Assembly: GCA_016778765.1 (NCBI GenBank)
Contig: JADHOV010000029.1
Location: forward strand, 1-35,745
Direction of reading: 5' to 3'
DNA length: 35,745 nucleotides
Source: Paracoccaceae bacterium
GTDB taxonomy: Bacteria; Pseudomonadota; Alphaproteobacteria; Rhodobacterales; Rhodobacteraceae
The notes beneath the pieces are model-generated. The model saw nothing but the letters and a program-made list of their open reading frames with translations, was not told the DNA's origin and ran no database searches. Below, piece after piece: positions 8,032 through 18,388 of the stretch. The position numbers and the translations under genes are program-made. Each line of letters opens with the position of its first letter. Position 1 is the first letter of the stretch.

Positions 8032-9443
8032 GCTTGTGGAGCGCGCAAGAAGCAGCCTTGGCCACGGGCGGAGAGACTGCTGGAGACTGGCAGGCAGAGG
8101 GCGTTTCGATTGACACCCGCACCCTTCAGGCGGGGGATTTGTTTGTGGCGCTTGCGGATCAGCGCGACGGTCATGATTTTGTTGCTGATGCGCTGCAAAA
8201 AGGCGCCTCAGCAGCGCTGGTCTCGCGTCGACCTGCAGATGTTTTGAGCGATGAAAACCTTCTTTATGTTCAGAATGTTCAAGCAGCACTTGAAGGCTTG
8301 GCACGCGCGGCGCGCCAACGCAGTGCGGCGCAGGTGATCGCGATCACTGGATCAGCAGGAAAAACATCTACCAAAGAAATGCTGCGCGTAATGCTGCAAG
8401 CTCAAGGCAAAACCCATGCCTCTTACGCCAGCTACAATAATCATTGGGGCGTGCCCTTAACTTTGGCCAGCTTGCCGCGCGACGCGGCTTTCGCAGTGGT
8501 TGAAATTGGCATGAGCAATCCAGGTGAAATTGCGCCTTTGGCGCGCTTGGTGCGCCCGGATGCCGCTTTAATCACTACGGTGGCGCCGGCGCATTTGGCA
8601 GCCTTTGAAAACCTTGAGGGTATCGCGCGTGAGAAAGCCGCGATCGTGCAGGGCCTTACTGCGCAAGGTTATGCGGTTTTAAATGCCGAAGCGCCCTGCA
8701 TATCGGTGATGGAACAGGCGGTCGCAGCGAAAGGATGCCAGAGCCTCTGGTTTGGAACCGGCGCAGCGCAGGCCAGGATGACGCAACTGAGCGTAAAAGA
8801 TGGCTTGATGCAGGTGATGGCCAGCATTGGTGATTTATCCCTAAAGTTCGAACTGCATACAGTGGGGCGGCATTTTGCCATGAATGCGCTGGGTGCGTTG
8901 GCGCTCTTGTCTAAACTGAACGCGGATGTTGAAAAAGCAGCGCGAGTGCTGGCGCAGTGGCAGCCTGCAGAAGGCCGGGGGATGCGCCACCAGTTGCACG
9001 CGTCCTTTGGCGCGGTTGAATTGATCGATGATGCCTATAATGCAAACCCTGTTTCGATGCAGGCGGCTCTGGATGTTTTGGCGCAAGCTACGTCATCGCG
9101 CAGGGTGGCTTTTTTGGGTGATATGAAAGAATTGGGCGCGGATGAGCGGGCGCATCACAGCGCCTTGGCGCAGCTGCCCGCCATAAGAAATATTGACCTC
9201 ATCCATACGGCAGGCCCGTTGATGGCAGCCTTGCATCACAGCTTGCCGGTGGAAAAGCGCGGGCAGCATTTTGCCAATGCGAAAGAGATGGCGGCCTGTG
9301 TTGAAGATTTTCTACGGGCAGATGATTGCATTTTGGTAAAGGCCTCTTTGAGCAGCGGTTTGCGGCAAGTGGTTGACGCGATCAAAATAATCAGCCAATC
9401 CGATCCGGATTGCGCGGCGCGCCCGGTGGAAAGGAAACGTTAA
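8028..9443 (+). CDS. murF: UDP-MurNAc-tripeptide:D-Ala-D-Ala ligase MurF
   Basis: MurF completes the UDP-MurNAc-pentapeptide by adding D-Ala-D-Ala. The P-loop reads GSAGKTS (108-114), the form usual for Mur[23 protein letters not shown] and [13 protein letters not shown] follow in the family order. The length is 471 residues. Its ATG overlaps the murE stop (ATGA) and its stop overlaps the mraY start (TAATG), so the three are coupled. Product and partners are cytoplasmic and feed MraY at the membrane. Confidence 0.95.
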   Translation: MSLWSAQEAALATGGETAGDWQAEGVSIDTRTLQAGDLFVALADQRDGHDFVADALQKGASAALVSRRPADVLSDENLLYVQNVQAALEGLARAARQRSAAQVIAITGSAGKTSTKEMLRVMLQAQGKTHASYASYNNHWGVPLTLASLPRDAAFAVVEIGMSNPGEIAPLARLVRPDAALITTVAPAHLAAFENLEGIAREKAAIVQGLTAQGYAVLNAEAPCISVMEQAVAAKGCQSLWFGTGAAQARMTQLSVKDGLMQVMASIGDLSLKFELHTVGRHFAMNALGALALLSKLNADVEKAARVLAQWQPAEGRGMRHQLHASFGAVELIDDAYNANPVSMQAALDVLAQATSSRRVAFLGDMKELGADERAHHSALAQLPAIRNIDLIHTAGPLMAALHHSLPVEKRGQHFANAKEMAACVEDFLRADDCILVKASLSSGLRQVVDAIKIISQSDPDCAARPVERKR

Positions 9444-10525
9444 TGCTGTATTGGCTAACAGCTCTGTCAGACGGGGGAGATGCTTTTAACCTTTTCCGCT
9501 ATATTACCTTTCGCGCCGGCGGAGCGTTTTTCACCGCGCTGATATTTGGCTTTTTATTTGGTCCGCCTTTGATCAATGTGTTGCGTCGCCGTCAGGGCAA
9601 AGGCCAGCCCATTCGCGCCGATGGACCGGAGGGGCATTTTGCCAAGGCGGGCACGCCCACGATGGGGGGGTTGCTGATCCTTTTGTCCGTGCTGAGCTCT
9701 ACCCTGCTTTGGGCGCGGCTTGACAACGGATTTGTTTGGATTGTGCTTTTTGTAACCTTTTCTTTCGGCTTGATCGGTTTTGCTGATGATTATGCGAAAG
9801 TCAGCCGGCAAACCGCGGCGGGTGTACCGGGCAAGCTGCGGTTGGCTTTGGGCTTTGCAATCGCGGCAATTGCGGCCTATTTCGCCACGTCTTTTCATCC
9901 TGATCCGCTTCAATATCAGGTCGCCATGCCGGTTTTTAAAAATCTTTTGCTGAATTTCAGCTTCTTATTCTTACCCTTTGCGATGCTGGTGATCGTCGGT
10001 TCGGCGAATGCGGTCAATCTAACCGATGGGCTGGACGGGCTTGCGATTATGCCTGTTATGATCGCCGCGGGGGCGCTGGGCGTGATCGCTTACGCCGTTG
10101 GTCGGGTCGATTTCACCAGTTATCTTGATGTTCATTATGTGCCTGGAACAGGCGAAATCCTGATTTTCTGCGCCGGATTGATTGGCGGTGGTATGGGGTT
10201 TTTGTGGTATAATGCGCCCCCTGCAGCGGTGTTTATGGGCGATACGGGATCTTTGGCTTTGGGGGGCGCGCTGGGCAGTATCGCGGTGATCACCAAACAT
10301 GAAATCGTTTGGGCGATTATTGGTGGTTTATTCGTGCTCGAGGCGCTGTCGGTGATCATTCAGGTCTTGTCGTTCAAACTTACGGGTCGGCGGGTATTCT
10401 TGATGGCGCCCATTCATCACCATTACGAAAAAAAGGGCTGGGCTGAGCCCACAATCGTGATCCGGTTTTGGATTATTGCACTGATCCTTGCGATGATTGG
10501 TTTGGCGACCTTAAAGGTGCGCTAA
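9443..10525 (+). CDS. mraY: Phospho-MurNAc-pentapeptide translocase MraY
   Basis: MraY transfers phospho-MurNAc-pentapeptide to undecaprenyl phosphate, forming lipid I in the inner membrane. From the ATG at 9443 the protein has 360 residues, the same as E. coli MraY, with about ten membrane segments. GTPTMGG after the first segment, FADDYAK, the [10 protein letters not shown] loop and [13 protein letters not shown] near the end are all present and carry the catalytic Asp and His residues. A frame extension to TTG at 9410 exists but lacks support; GGAAAGGA precedes the ATG. The gene overlaps the murF stop by one base. Confidence 0.96.
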   Translation: MLYWLTALSDGGDAFNLFRYITFRAGGAFFTALIFGFLFGPPLINVLRRRQGKGQPIRADGPEGHFAKAGTPTMGGLLILLSVLSSTLLWARLDNGFVWIVLFVTFSFGLIGFADDYAKVSRQTAAGVPGKLRLALGFAIAAIAAYFATSFHPDPLQYQVAMPVFKNLLLNFSFLFLPFAMLVIVGSANAVNLTDGLDGLAIMPVMIAAGALGVIAYAVGRVDFTSYLDVHYVPGTGEILIFCAGLIGGGMGFLWYNAPPAAVFMGDTGSLALGGALGSIAVITKHEIVWAIIGGLFVLEALSVIIQVLSFKLTGRRVFLMAPIHHHYEKKGWAEPTIVIRFWIIALILAMIGLATLKVR

Positions 10526-10526
10526 C

Positions 10527-10549
10527 GCCTCTGCCGGAGGCTTGTTTGT
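10527..10549 (+). terminator. Weak hairpin after mraY
   Basis: GCCTC (10527-10531) and GAGGC (10537-10541) form a 5-bp stem followed by TTGTTTGT. It lies in the largest gap of the forward cluster before the flavoprotein insertion (110 bases between mraY and murD), so it may reduce transcription or separate sub-operons. Confidence 0.35.
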
Positions 10550-10635
10550 AAGAAGGCTGCCGCTTGTTTTAACCGCTTGTCAGATCAGGCTTGGGCGATA
10601 AATATGGGCGTACTTGCCAGTTAGAAAGGTGTGAT

Positions 10636-12027
10636 ATGATACCAGCGCAGGGTGTGACGGGCAAAAACGTAGTTGTTCTCGGGCTAGGCCGTTCGGGTTT
10701 AACCGCGGCGCTAGCGTTGCGCGCTGGCGGAGCTGAAGTGCGCGTGTGGGATGATCAAGAGCCGGCGCGGCAAGCTGCCGAGGCGCAAGATCTTATTTTA
10801 GAAGATTTAGGCGCGCGTACAGATTGGACGCAGATTGATCTGTTGATCGTCAGTCCGGGCATTGCGCATCTCTATCCAAAGCCACATCCGGTGATCGCTG
10901 CCGCGCAGGCTGCAGGAGTGCCCGTTGACAATGATATCGGTTTGTTTTTTCGCTCTTTTGCAACGCGTGAGTGGGATGAGTTTGATCGCCCTGCAAAAAT
11001 TGTTGCGGTGACAGGCTCTAACGGGAAATCCACGACATGCGCGTTGATCCATCACATTCTAGACCAAAACGGCATGCTTACGCAGCTGGCGGGGAATATC
11101 GGTCGCGGCGTTATGGATCTTGAGCCGGCGCGCTCAGGCGAAGTAATCGTTTTGGAACTGAGCAGTTATCAAACCGAACTTGCGCGCAACTTAACGCCCG
11201 ATATTGCGGTTTTTACGAATTTATCCCCCGATCATCTTGATCGCCACGGGGGGCTTGGCGGTTATTTTGCGGCAAAGCGCCGGCTTTTCGCAGAAGGAGG
11301 GCCGGATCGGGCTGTGATCGGCATTGATGATGCTGAGGGCCGCTTTTTGGCGGCGCAACTGCAACAAGGGCGCGATGATGACAGCGTGCTTCAAGTATCG
11401 GCCTGCAGAAAATTAACCGGCCCGGGATGGATGGTGTTTGCCCATAAAGGGTTCTTGTCGGAATATCGCAAAGGTCGACAGGTTGCCGCTTTTGATTTGC
11501 GCCAGCATGCAGCCCTTCCCGGAGCGCATAATCATCAAAATGCCTGCGCGGCCTACGCGGTTTGCCGCGCGCTCGGCATTTCGCCCAAAAACATTGAAAC
11601 CGGGATGGCAAGTTTCGCTGGTTTGCCCCATCGCTCACAATTGGTTGCTGAAATTAATCAGGTGCGGTTTGTAAATGACAGCAAAGCCACTAACGTGGAA
11701 AGTGCCAAAAAAGCATTGATGGCTTTTTCAAATATACGTTGGATTTGCGGCGGTGCTGAAAAAGAAGGTGGCTTGGATGCGTTGCAAGGCGTAGCAAGCG
11801 CTGTGCGTAAAGCCTATGTCATTGGCGCTGAGGCGGCAGCCTTCGCGGCTCAGTTGCCATGTCCTTTTGAAATTTGTGAAACAATGGATGTGGCCGTAAA
11901 GGCCGCCAATGCCCAAGCGCAACCGGGGGATGTGGTTTTGCTGGCGCCGGCCGCGGCCAGCTTTGATCAATATCAAAGTTTTGAGCAGCGCGGCGAAGAT
12001 TTCGTAGCACAGGTTGTGGCATTGTAA
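10636..12027 (+). CDS. murD: UDP-MurNAc-L-Ala:D-Glu ligase MurD
   Basis: MurD adds D-glutamate to UDP-MurNAc-L-Ala with ATP in the cytoplasm. The N-terminal Rossmann-like domain starts at [17 protein letters not shown] and the P-loop is GSNGKST (127-133). [13 protein letters not shown] and [11 protein letters not shown] are further family motifs. The frame extends back to TTG at 10591, but the ATG at 10636 has GAAAGG at the right distance and matches the family N-terminus, giving 463 residues. It is the last gene before the antisense flavoprotein gene and ends 18 bases from it, tail to tail. Confidence 0.95.
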   Translation: MIPAQGVTGKNVVVLGLGRSGLTAALALRAGGAEVRVWDDQEPARQAAEAQDLILEDLGARTDWTQIDLLIVSPGIAHLYPKPHPVIAAAQAAGVPVDNDIGLFFRSFATREWDEFDRPAKIVAVTGSNGKSTTCALIHHILDQNGMLTQLAGNIGRGVMDLEPARSGEVIVLELSSYQTELARNLTPDIAVFTNLSPDHLDRHGGLGGYFAAKRRLFAEGGPDRAVIGIDDAEGRFLAAQLQQGRDDDSVLQVSACRKLTGPGWMVFAHKGFLSEYRKGRQVAAFDLRQHAALPGAHNHQNACAAYAVCRALGISPKNIETGMASFAGLPHRSQLVAEINQVRFVNDSKATNVESAKKALMAFSNIRWICGGAEKEGGLDALQGVASAVRKAYVIGAEAAAFAAQLPCPFEICETMDVAVKAANAQAQPGDVVLLAPAAASFDQYQSFEQRGEDFVAQVVAL

Positions 12028-12045
12028 CGGATGTCAAAACCGAAC

Positions 12046-13239
12046 TTAGCGGGGCGCTTCGGATTGATGTGCAATCGCTTGCCCTGCGGCCCATCCTGAG
12101 GACCAGGCCCATTGGAAATTATATCCGCCGAGCCAGCCTGTGACATCCACAGCCTCGCCTATGAAATAAAGCCCGGATACGGTTTTGCTCATCATGGTTT
12201 TTGAAGACAGTCCGTTTGTATCCACCCCGCCCAAGGTGACTTCTGCGGTGCGGTAACCTTCGCTGCCGGCGGGCCTGAGTTGCCATGCATGAAGTTGCTG
12301 CGCCAAAGCATGCAGGGCTTTATCAGATTGATCGGCTAGATTTCCAGTTAATCCAAGATCCTGCAGGATGAAATCAGACAGGCGCGCCGGCATCAACCCC
12401 GCCAAGATGGTGGATAAGTTTCGCGCGCCTTTCTGTTGGCGCTGCGCGCGCAACGCGTCATAGATCGAGCTGTTGGGAAAAAGATCGATTTCAAACGTTT
12501 CGGTTTCTTCCCAATAAGAAGAAAGTTGCAATATTGCCGGCCCAGACAGGCCGCGATGGGTAAAAAGAACCGCCTCTTCAAAGCTGGTCTTTGCGTTTGA
12601 AACGCGCGCTTCAATCGCAATACCTGTCAAAGTCCTGAAACGCTCTGGCTCAAAAGTCAATGGAACCAGCGCGGGGCGTGTTCTGGTCACATTCATTTGA
12701 AATTGTGCAGCAATCTCATAAGCCAGCCCGGTGGCGCCCATTTTGGGAATAGATTTGCCACCGCAGGCGATCACCAAATTGCGGCAGCTTATGGCGTATT
12801 GTTGCCCCTCGCGCTCAAGGTTTAACGCAAACCCCTGATCGGTTTTGTTAAGAGCTGTGAGGCGCGTGTTTATCCACAATTCTGCGCCGCGCGCATCCAG
12901 CTCATCCAAGAGCATTGTGATAATCTGTTTGGCGCTGATATCGCAAAATAGCTGGCCCAACGTTTTTTCATGATAGGCAATTTTATGTTTTTCGACCAAA
13001 TTGATGAAATCCCACTGCGTGTAGCGGTTGAGCGCACTTTTGTGGAAATGGGGATTATTGGATAAAAACCGATCGGGTTGAATATTCAGATTGGTGAAGT
13101 TGCAGCGACCACCGCCTGAAATGCGAATTTTTTCGCCGGGGGCTTTGGCGTGATCAATCACCAAAACCCGCCCCTGCGCCTGCGTTGCGCACATCAGGCC
13201 GGCTGCACCCGCTCCGATTATCAGTGTATCAAATTGCAT
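12046..13239 (-). CDS. FAD-dependent oxidoreductase, HI0933/YhiN (BaiN-like) family
   Basis: This 397-residue flavoprotein starts with the dinucleotide-binding motif IIGAGAAGLMCA and continues with EKIRISGGGRCNFTN, a hallmark of the HI0933/YhiN family. C-terminal stretches TLGGVDTNGLSSKTM and GLYFIGEAVDVTGWLGGYNFQWAWSSG complete the FAD site. The substrate is unknown for most members. The frame extends to TTG at 13275, but the ATG at 13239 begins right at the FAD fold and was chosen. It lies antisense between murD and ftsW, so it interrupts the dcw transcription unit; ftsW must have its own promoter or rely on transcription across this gene. Confidence 0.9.
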   Translation of the reverse strand: MQFDTLIIGAGAAGLMCATQAQGRVLVIDHAKAPGEKIRISGGGRCNFTNLNIQPDRFLSNNPHFHKSALNRYTQWDFINLVEKHKIAYHEKTLGQLFCDISAKQIITMLLDELDARGAELWINTRLTALNKTDQGFALNLEREGQQYAISCRNLVIACGGKSIPKMGATGLAYEIAAQFQMNVTRTRPALVPLTFEPERFRTLTGIAIEARVSNAKTSFEEAVLFTHRGLSGPAILQLSSYWEETETFEIDLFPNSSIYDALRAQRQQKGARNLSTILAGLMPARLSDFILQDLGLTGNLADQSDKALHALAQQLHAWQLRPAGSEGYRTAEVTLGGVDTNGLSSKTMMSKTVSGLYFIGEAVDVTGWLGGYNFQWAWSSGWAAGQAIAHQSEAPR

Positions 13240-13381
13240 AGATGATCCGATGCAGGGTTTTGCTCGGTTTGACAAGAGTGAAGCTTTTTATCTGGTCTTG
13301 AGACAATATATTGCGTATGTTTGGCGCAAGATCCCATAAATGGGGCAGAGCAGGTTTGAATAGGCAGGTTAGGCGCGTCGT

Positions 13382-14545
13382 ATGACAGAAATGGTCTATG
13401 GATCAGCCCCGGTGCATCGGGATGAGCCGTTACTTTCAAAATGGTGGAGAACGATCGATAAATGGAGCTTATCCGCCGTGCTAATCTTATTTGGCATAGG
13501 GATATTGCTTGGCTTTGCCGCCTCTCCTCCGCTGGCAGAGAAAAACGGGTTTCAGCCGTTCCATTACGTCCATCGGCAAGTAATTTTCGGCGGCTTAGCC
13601 CTGTTGGCAATGCTGATTACCTCGATGATGTCGACGCGTTTGGTACGACGCTTGGCCGTTTTGGGATTTATAGGGGCTTTTGTGGCCGTTATGCTACTGC
13701 CGTATTTTGGAACAGATTATGGCAAAGGCGCGGTGCGCTGGTATGCGCTTGGATTTGCCAGCGTGCAACCCTCAGAGTTTTTGAAGCCTGGTTTCATCGT
13801 TGTGACAGCCTGGTTGATTTCTGCAGCCGATGAAATTAACGGCCCCCCCGGGAGGCTTTGGTCTTTCCTTCTGGCGGTTACAGTGGCGGCTTTATTGGTG
13901 ATGCAGCCGGATTTTGGGCAAGCCTGCCTGATTTTATTCGGCTGGGGCGTTGTTTATTTTATTGGCGGTGCACCGCTTTCGCTTTTACTGGTATTGGCCA
14001 GCCTGGTCAGCGCGGCGGGGGCGTTTGCCTATAATATGTCGGAACATTTTGCGCGTAGAATTGATGGGTTTCTGTCCGCAGATATCGATCCGCGGACCCA
14101 ATTGGGCTATGCCGCCAATGCCATTCAAGAGGGCGGCATCTTTGGCGTTGGGCCCGGGGAAGGGCAGGTTAAATGGTCATTGCCCGATGCGCATACGGAT
14201 TTTATCATCGCGGTCGCTGCCGAGGAATATGGCTTTGTCATGGTTGTGCTGATCATTGCGATCTTTGCCAGTATTGTGATCAACTCCTTATTCCGCTTGC
14301 TGCGCGAGCGCGACGCGTTTAACCGATTGGCGGGTGCTGGTTTGGTCTGCATGTTTGGCGTGCAAGCAATGATCAATATTGGGGTGGCTGTGCGCCTTTT
14401 ACCCGCAAAAGGTATGACTTTGCCTTTCGTAAGCTACGGAGGGTCGTCCTTGATCGCAGGTGGTATTGCGATTGGTATGGTACTGGCTTTTACGCGAAAG
14501 CGGCCGCAAAGAGATGTGTCTGATCTGCTTGGAGCCCGGTCATGA
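13382..14545 (+). CDS. ftsW: Septal peptidoglycan polymerase FtsW
   Basis: FtsW is the SEDS-family glycosyltransferase that polymerises lipid II at the septum together with FtsI. The 387-residue protein has about ten membrane segments. [43 protein letters not shown] and the C-terminal [13 protein letters not shown] are all SEDS signatures; the Asp in DAHTDF lies in the region thought to be catalytic. The start at 13382 fits the MTEMVYG N-terminus seen in Roseobacter FtsW. Its stop overlaps murG (ATGA). The 142 bases upstream, facing the flavoprotein gene, should contain its promoter, but no clear hexamers were found. Confidence 0.95.
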   Translation: MTEMVYGSAPVHRDEPLLSKWWRTIDKWSLSAVLILFGIGILLGFAASPPLAEKNGFQPFHYVHRQVIFGGLALLAMLITSMMSTRLVRRLAVLGFIGAFVAVMLLPYFGTDYGKGAVRWYALGFASVQPSEFLKPGFIVVTAWLISAADEINGPPGRLWSFLLAVTVAALLVMQPDFGQACLILFGWGVVYFIGGAPLSLLLVLASLVSAAGAFAYNMSEHFARRIDGFLSADIDPRTQLGYAANAIQEGGIFGVGPGEGQVKWSLPDAHTDFIIAVAAEEYGFVMVVLIIAIFASIVINSLFRLLRERDAFNRLAGAGLVCMFGVQAMINIGVAVRLLPAKGMTLPFVSYGGSSLIAGGIAIGMVLAFTRKRPQRDVSDLLGARS

Positions 14546-15642
14546 GCGGCAAACCGCTTTTGGTTCTGGCTGCCGGGGGCACCGGTGGCCATATGTTCCC
14601 GGCACAGGCCCTTGCAGAACATATGCTGGCGCAGGGTTGGCGCGTGAAACTGGCAACGGATCGGCGGGGAGCGCGCTATGCAAAGGGCTTTCCTTCCGAG
14701 GTGAAGCGGGTTGTCCTTTCCTCTTCAACATTTGCCCGCGGGGGGATTTTCGCAAAACTGATTGTGCCGTTTCAGATTATTTTTGGGATTTTATCGGCGC
14801 TGGTTACGATGCTGATCGATCGCCCCACCGTGGTGGTCGGCTTTGGCGGATATCCCAGTATTCCCACGCTTAGCGCCGCATGGGTGTTAAGATGTCCGCG
14901 TTTGCTGCATGAACAAAATGGCGTTTTGGGGCGGGTTAACCAGATTTTTGCCAAACGTGTGGATGCGGTTGCCTGTGGTTTATGGCCCACTGCGCTTCCG
15001 GAAGGTGTTAATGGGCATCACACCGGCAATCCAGTGCGCGCGGCCGTCAGAGCCCGCGCCAAGGCGCCTTATATCATGCCCGGGGATTACCCGTTATCGG
15101 TTTTGGTGATCGGGGGCAGCCAAGGCGCGCGCATATTATCGGATGTGGTGCCGCCGGCTTTGGCGGATTTGCCTTGGAAAGTGGTGCAAAACCTCAGGGT
15201 CAGCCATCAAGCGCGGATTGAAGACCAGCCGCGCGTGTCTCAGTTTTACGCTGAAAATGGGATCACGGCAGAGGTTGAAACATTTTTTGAGGATATCGCC
15301 AAGCGGATGAGCGAGGCGCAGCTGGTGATCAGTCGGGCAGGGGCGTCTTCGGTTGCAGATATTGCCGTGATTGGCCGACCGTCTATATTGGTGCCCTTGG
15401 CGATCGCGCTGCGCGATGAGCAAAGCTCGAACGCGTCAGTTCTGGTGCAAGCGGGGGCGGCTATTTTGTGTAAAGAAGCTGATTTTGAAGTCGGGCCTTT
15501 AAATGCAATCCTGACCGATTTTTTCGACAAGCCGGAGGCTGCCTTGAAAATGGCCCAAGCCGCGGGCAAGTCAGGGATTGAAAACGCCACCGACAAGCTG
15601 GCGGCGTTGATGCATAAGGTGATTGAGGACGCAAAGTTATGA
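14542..15642 (+). CDS. murG: Lipid II synthase MurG (GlcNAc transferase)
   Basis: MurG transfers GlcNAc from UDP-GlcNAc to lipid I on the inner face of the cytoplasmic membrane. This GT-B enzyme of 366 residues has the N-terminal glycine-rich loop [10 protein letters not shown] (12-21), then [29 protein letters not shown] and the [12 protein letters not shown] loop that contacts the nucleotide sugar. The start codon overlaps the ftsW stop and its own stop overlaps murC, both as ATGA, making a coupled ftsW-murG-murC unit. Confidence 0.96.
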   Translation: MSGKPLLVLAAGGTGGHMFPAQALAEHMLAQGWRVKLATDRRGARYAKGFPSEVKRVVLSSSTFARGGIFAKLIVPFQIIFGILSALVTMLIDRPTVVVGFGGYPSIPTLSAAWVLRCPRLLHEQNGVLGRVNQIFAKRVDAVACGLWPTALPEGVNGHHTGNPVRAAVRARAKAPYIMPGDYPLSVLVIGGSQGARILSDVVPPALADLPWKVVQNLRVSHQARIEDQPRVSQFYAENGITAEVETFFEDIAKRMSEAQLVISRAGASSVADIAVIGRPSILVPLAIALRDEQSSNASVLVQAGAAILCKEADFEVGPLNAILTDFFDKPEAALKMAQAAGKSGIENATDKLAALMHKVIEDAKL

Positions 15643-17045
15643 GCGCGATGACCAAATTGCCGATCGATATTGGGCCAATTCATTTTATCGGCATTGGTGG
15701 CATAGGCATGTCTGGGATTGCGGAGGTTTTGCTTAATCTGGGCTATCAAGTGCAGGGCTCAGATTTGAAGGAAAGCAAAATCACCGCGCGGCTTGAGGCG
15801 CTTGGCGCAAAGATTTTTATTGGGCAAAGTGCAGATAATTTGGGCGCGGCAGAGGTGATTGTGATTTCCTCGGCGATCAAAGCAGGAAACCCTGAACTGG
15901 ACGCGGCGCGGGTTGCCAGCTTGCCGATTGTGCGGCGGGCGGAGATGCTGGCCGAATTGATGCGGCTTAAATCCAACGTGGCGATCGCGGGCACGCATGG
16001 CAAAACCACAACCACAACGATGGTTGCGGCGCTTTTGGATGGGGGAGGTCTTGACCCTACGGTCATCAACGGGGGGATTATCCACGCTTATGGGTCCAAC
16101 GCACGATTGGGGCAGGGCGAATGGATGGTGGTGGAGGCAGATGAAAGCGATGGTACCTTTACCCGCTTGCCGGCTACCATTGCTATCGTGACCAATATTG
16201 ATCCCGAGCATATGGAGCATTGGGGGGATTTTGAGGCATTAAAAGCTGGTTTTTTGAACTTTATCTCCAACATCCCCTTCTATGGGGTGGCGGTGTGCTG
16301 CACGGATCACGCTGAAGTGCAGGCATTGGTTGGAAAAATAACCGACCGTAAAGTGATTACCTATGGGTTTAATGCGCAAGCTGATGTGCGCTGTCTGAAT
16401 CTGCAATATAAGAATGGGTCAGCCTTTTTTGACGTGGCTTTGCAAAATGAAGACACCCTAATCACGGGCTGTCTTTTGCCGATGCCAGGGGATCATAATG
16501 TATCAAATGCGCTATCGGCGATTGCGGTGGCGCGGCATTTGGGGCTCTGCGCCGCCGAAATTCGCGCCGCGTTAAGCGGCTTTAAAGGCGTGAACCGACG
16601 CTTTACGAAAGTTGGTGAGGTCAATGGCGTTACCATCATTGATGATTATGGACATCATCCGGTTGAAATTGCGGCTGTATTAAAAGCAGCTCGGCAAAGC
16701 TGCTCTGGAAAAGTAATCGCCGTGCACCAACCGCATCGCTACACCCGTTTGCACAGCTTGTTTGATGATTTTTGCACCTGTTTTAATGATGCGGATGTTG
16801 TGGCCATTGGTGATATTTTTGCCGCAGGTGAGGCGCCGATTGCGGGGGCAAGCCGCGATGATTTGGTGGATGGGCTTTTGCGCCATGGGCATCGGGATGC
16901 CCGGGCTTTGGCATCAGAAGATGCGCTTGAAGCCTTGGTGCGGGCGCAGGCGGGGCCAGGCGATATTGTCGTGTGCCTTGGCGCGGGCACGATCAGCGCT
17001 TGGGCCAATCGCTTGCCCGACCGTTTATCCGGGTCGCATCTTTAA
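15639..17045 (+). CDS. murC: UDP-MurNAc:L-alanine ligase MurC
   Basis: MurC adds the first stem-peptide residue, L-Ala, to UDP-MurNAc. N-terminal [18 protein letters not shown], the P-loop GTHGKTT (118-124), [11 protein letters not shown] and [12 protein letters not shown] are in the family order; the length is 468 residues. In most related genomes murB, ddl and ftsQAZ follow. Here the next gene is an AbrB-type membrane protein in the opposite direction, whose stop codon shares bases 17043-17044 with the murC stop. The cluster therefore ends at this point in the window. Confidence 0.96.
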   Translation: MSAMTKLPIDIGPIHFIGIGGIGMSGIAEVLLNLGYQVQGSDLKESKITARLEALGAKIFIGQSADNLGAAEVIVISSAIKAGNPELDAARVASLPIVRRAEMLAELMRLKSNVAIAGTHGKTTTTTMVAALLDGGGLDPTVINGGIIHAYGSNARLGQGEWMVVEADESDGTFTRLPATIAIVTNIDPEHMEHWGDFEALKAGFLNFISNIPFYGVAVCCTDHAEVQALVGKITDRKVITYGFNAQADVRCLNLQYKNGSAFFDVALQNEDTLITGCLLPMPGDHNVSNALSAIAVARHLGLCAAEIRAALSGFKGVNRRFTKVGEVNGVTIIDDYGHHPVEIAAVLKAARQSCSGKVIAVHQPHRYTRLHSLFDDFCTCFNDADVVAIGDIFAAGEAPIAGASRDDLVDGLLRHGHRDARALASEDALEALVRAQAGPGDIVVCLGAGTISAWANRLPDRLSGSHL

Positions 17046-18118
17046 GGCTTTTTAAAAACCGCGCTAAAACGGCTTATCCCAGAGATCAGAATAACTGTGG
17101 CTGTGATCCGAAACATGTGATGCACCGTGATCAAGGCCGGGCTGGTTTGCAGACTAAGAGCGATCAATGACATTTCGGTCACCCCGCCCGGCGACAAGCT
17201 GATTAGCAAAACGTCAAATGGTAAACCGGTATAAAGCGAGAGCAGCGCGCTGAGGGCAAGCGCGAGGCTCAGCATGGCCAGCGCGCTTAACAATCCCAGG
17301 CTGGCGCTGCGCCTGAGCGCGGCGTAGCCAAATCCAACAAACCGGCTTCCCAAGCTGACCCCGATTATGATCTGGGCGATGATCAAGATATTATTAGGCA
17401 AGTATACGCTGCCATAGCCGGACAGGTTGAGAAGGCCGGCGGCTAAAGCGGGCCCAATGAGTTGCCCTGCTGGTAATTTCAGCCGGCGCCCCAAATATAA
17501 ACCGATCAAACCAACCACCAGCGTGAGCAAGAGGTTTTGAGTCGTCAACAGCGAAGGGTCAGATCCGGGCAAGGCAAGGCCGGCAGCGCTGCCCACAGGG
17601 CTTCCCATCCAAAGCGACAGACCGCTTGGAACCAAGATGATAACAAAAATTACCCTTAGAAATTGCTGCAGGGTTAAAATGCGGCTGTCACAGCCATATG
17701 TTTCTCCAAGCGCAATGCTTTCCAACAACCCGCCCGGGGCGCTGCAAAAAAACGCCGTTGCAGGATCATAGCCACCCAAGCGTATGAAAATCAAAAAATT
17801 GACGCTCAAAGCCAGGCCGATAAACGCGATTAAACTAAGCAAGCTGGGCAGTATATTGGGCACGTGTTGTATCACTTTCCAGGTGATCTGACTGCCAATC
17901 ATCACGCCGATCACGGCAATGAACAGCATACGAAATCTATGCGGAAATTGATAAGAAGAAGGAATGTTTCCCCATCCAAAAATGCTTAAAAGAGCCGTTG
18001 CCACCAACGGGCCCAGCATCCATGGTAATGGCAAAAGGGTTTTGCTGCAGATAAAGCCCGCAAGCGCCCCTAGGCCAATCAGCGCGGCTGTTGTTTTTAA
18101 AACCATGGCTTTTTTCAC
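17042..18118 (-). CDS. AbrB-family (COG3180) integral membrane protein
   Basis: This 358-residue hydrophobic protein has about ten predicted membrane segments arranged as two similar halves. Each half holds the AbrB/DUF-type motif: [10 protein letters not shown] near residue 130 and [14 protein letters not shown] near residue 310. Members are annotated as putative ammonia monooxygenase regulators or transporters, and their true role is unclear. It should not be confused with the AbrB DNA-binding fold seen in MraZ. The gene converges on murC with overlapping stop codons. The start at 18118 gives a basic, signal-like N-terminus ([21 protein letters not shown]). Confidence 0.85.
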   Translation of the reverse strand: MKKAMVLKTTAALIGLGALAGFICSKTLLPLPWMLGPLVATALLSIFGWGNIPSSYQFPHRFRMLFIAVIGVMIGSQITWKVIQHVPNILPSLLSLIAFIGLALSVNFLIFIRLGGYDPATAFFCSAPGGLLESIALGETYGCDSRILTLQQFLRVIFVIILVPSGLSLWMGSPVGSAAGLALPGSDPSLLTTQNLLLTLVVGLIGLYLGRRLKLPAGQLIGPALAAGLLNLSGYGSVYLPNNILIIAQIIIGVSLGSRFVGFGYAALRRSASLGLLSALAMLSLALALSALLSLYTGLPFDVLLISLSPGGVTEMSLIALSLQTSPALITVHHMFRITATVILISGISRFSAVFKKP

Positions 18119-18175
18119 CGTCTCACTCAGGTAGTGCTGCGGGAATGCTGCAAAGCCAGAGGCATGTCAAATCGC

Positions 18176-18388
18176 TTAGGCGTCACGCCGGTTTTGTACC
18201 AAAAACGCATGCAATTTTTCGGCTAGGGGATGGTTGCTTTCAAGCGCAAAAATATAGGCTTGAGTTGTAAGAAAGCATTGCTCGTCAAGCGTTTGAGCGG
18301 CGGCGCTGCCTGCGGCATAGAGCTCTGCCAATGCGGCGGCATCTTGGCGGGCATGCGCCGCTTGCAACTGAATATCGAGCTGCGTCAC
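18176..18388 (-). CDS. Small protein coupled to the Rieske oxygenase, unknown function
   Basis: A GTG at 18388 overlaps the stop of the Rieske oxygenase gene as GTGA, giving a 70-residue product (VTQLDIQLQAAHARQDAAAL at the start). It is alanine-rich and probably all helical, with a possible tetratricopeptide-like feel but no diagnostic motif. I do not recognise the family. The tight overlap implies co-translation, so it may be an accessory or assembly factor for the oxygenase. The frame stays open further upstream inside the oxygenase gene, but that part is a shadow reading. Confidence 0.65.
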   Translation of the reverse strand: MTQLDIQLQAAHARQDAAALAELYAAGSAAAQTLDEQCFLTTQAYIFALESNHPLAEKLHAFLVQNRRDA

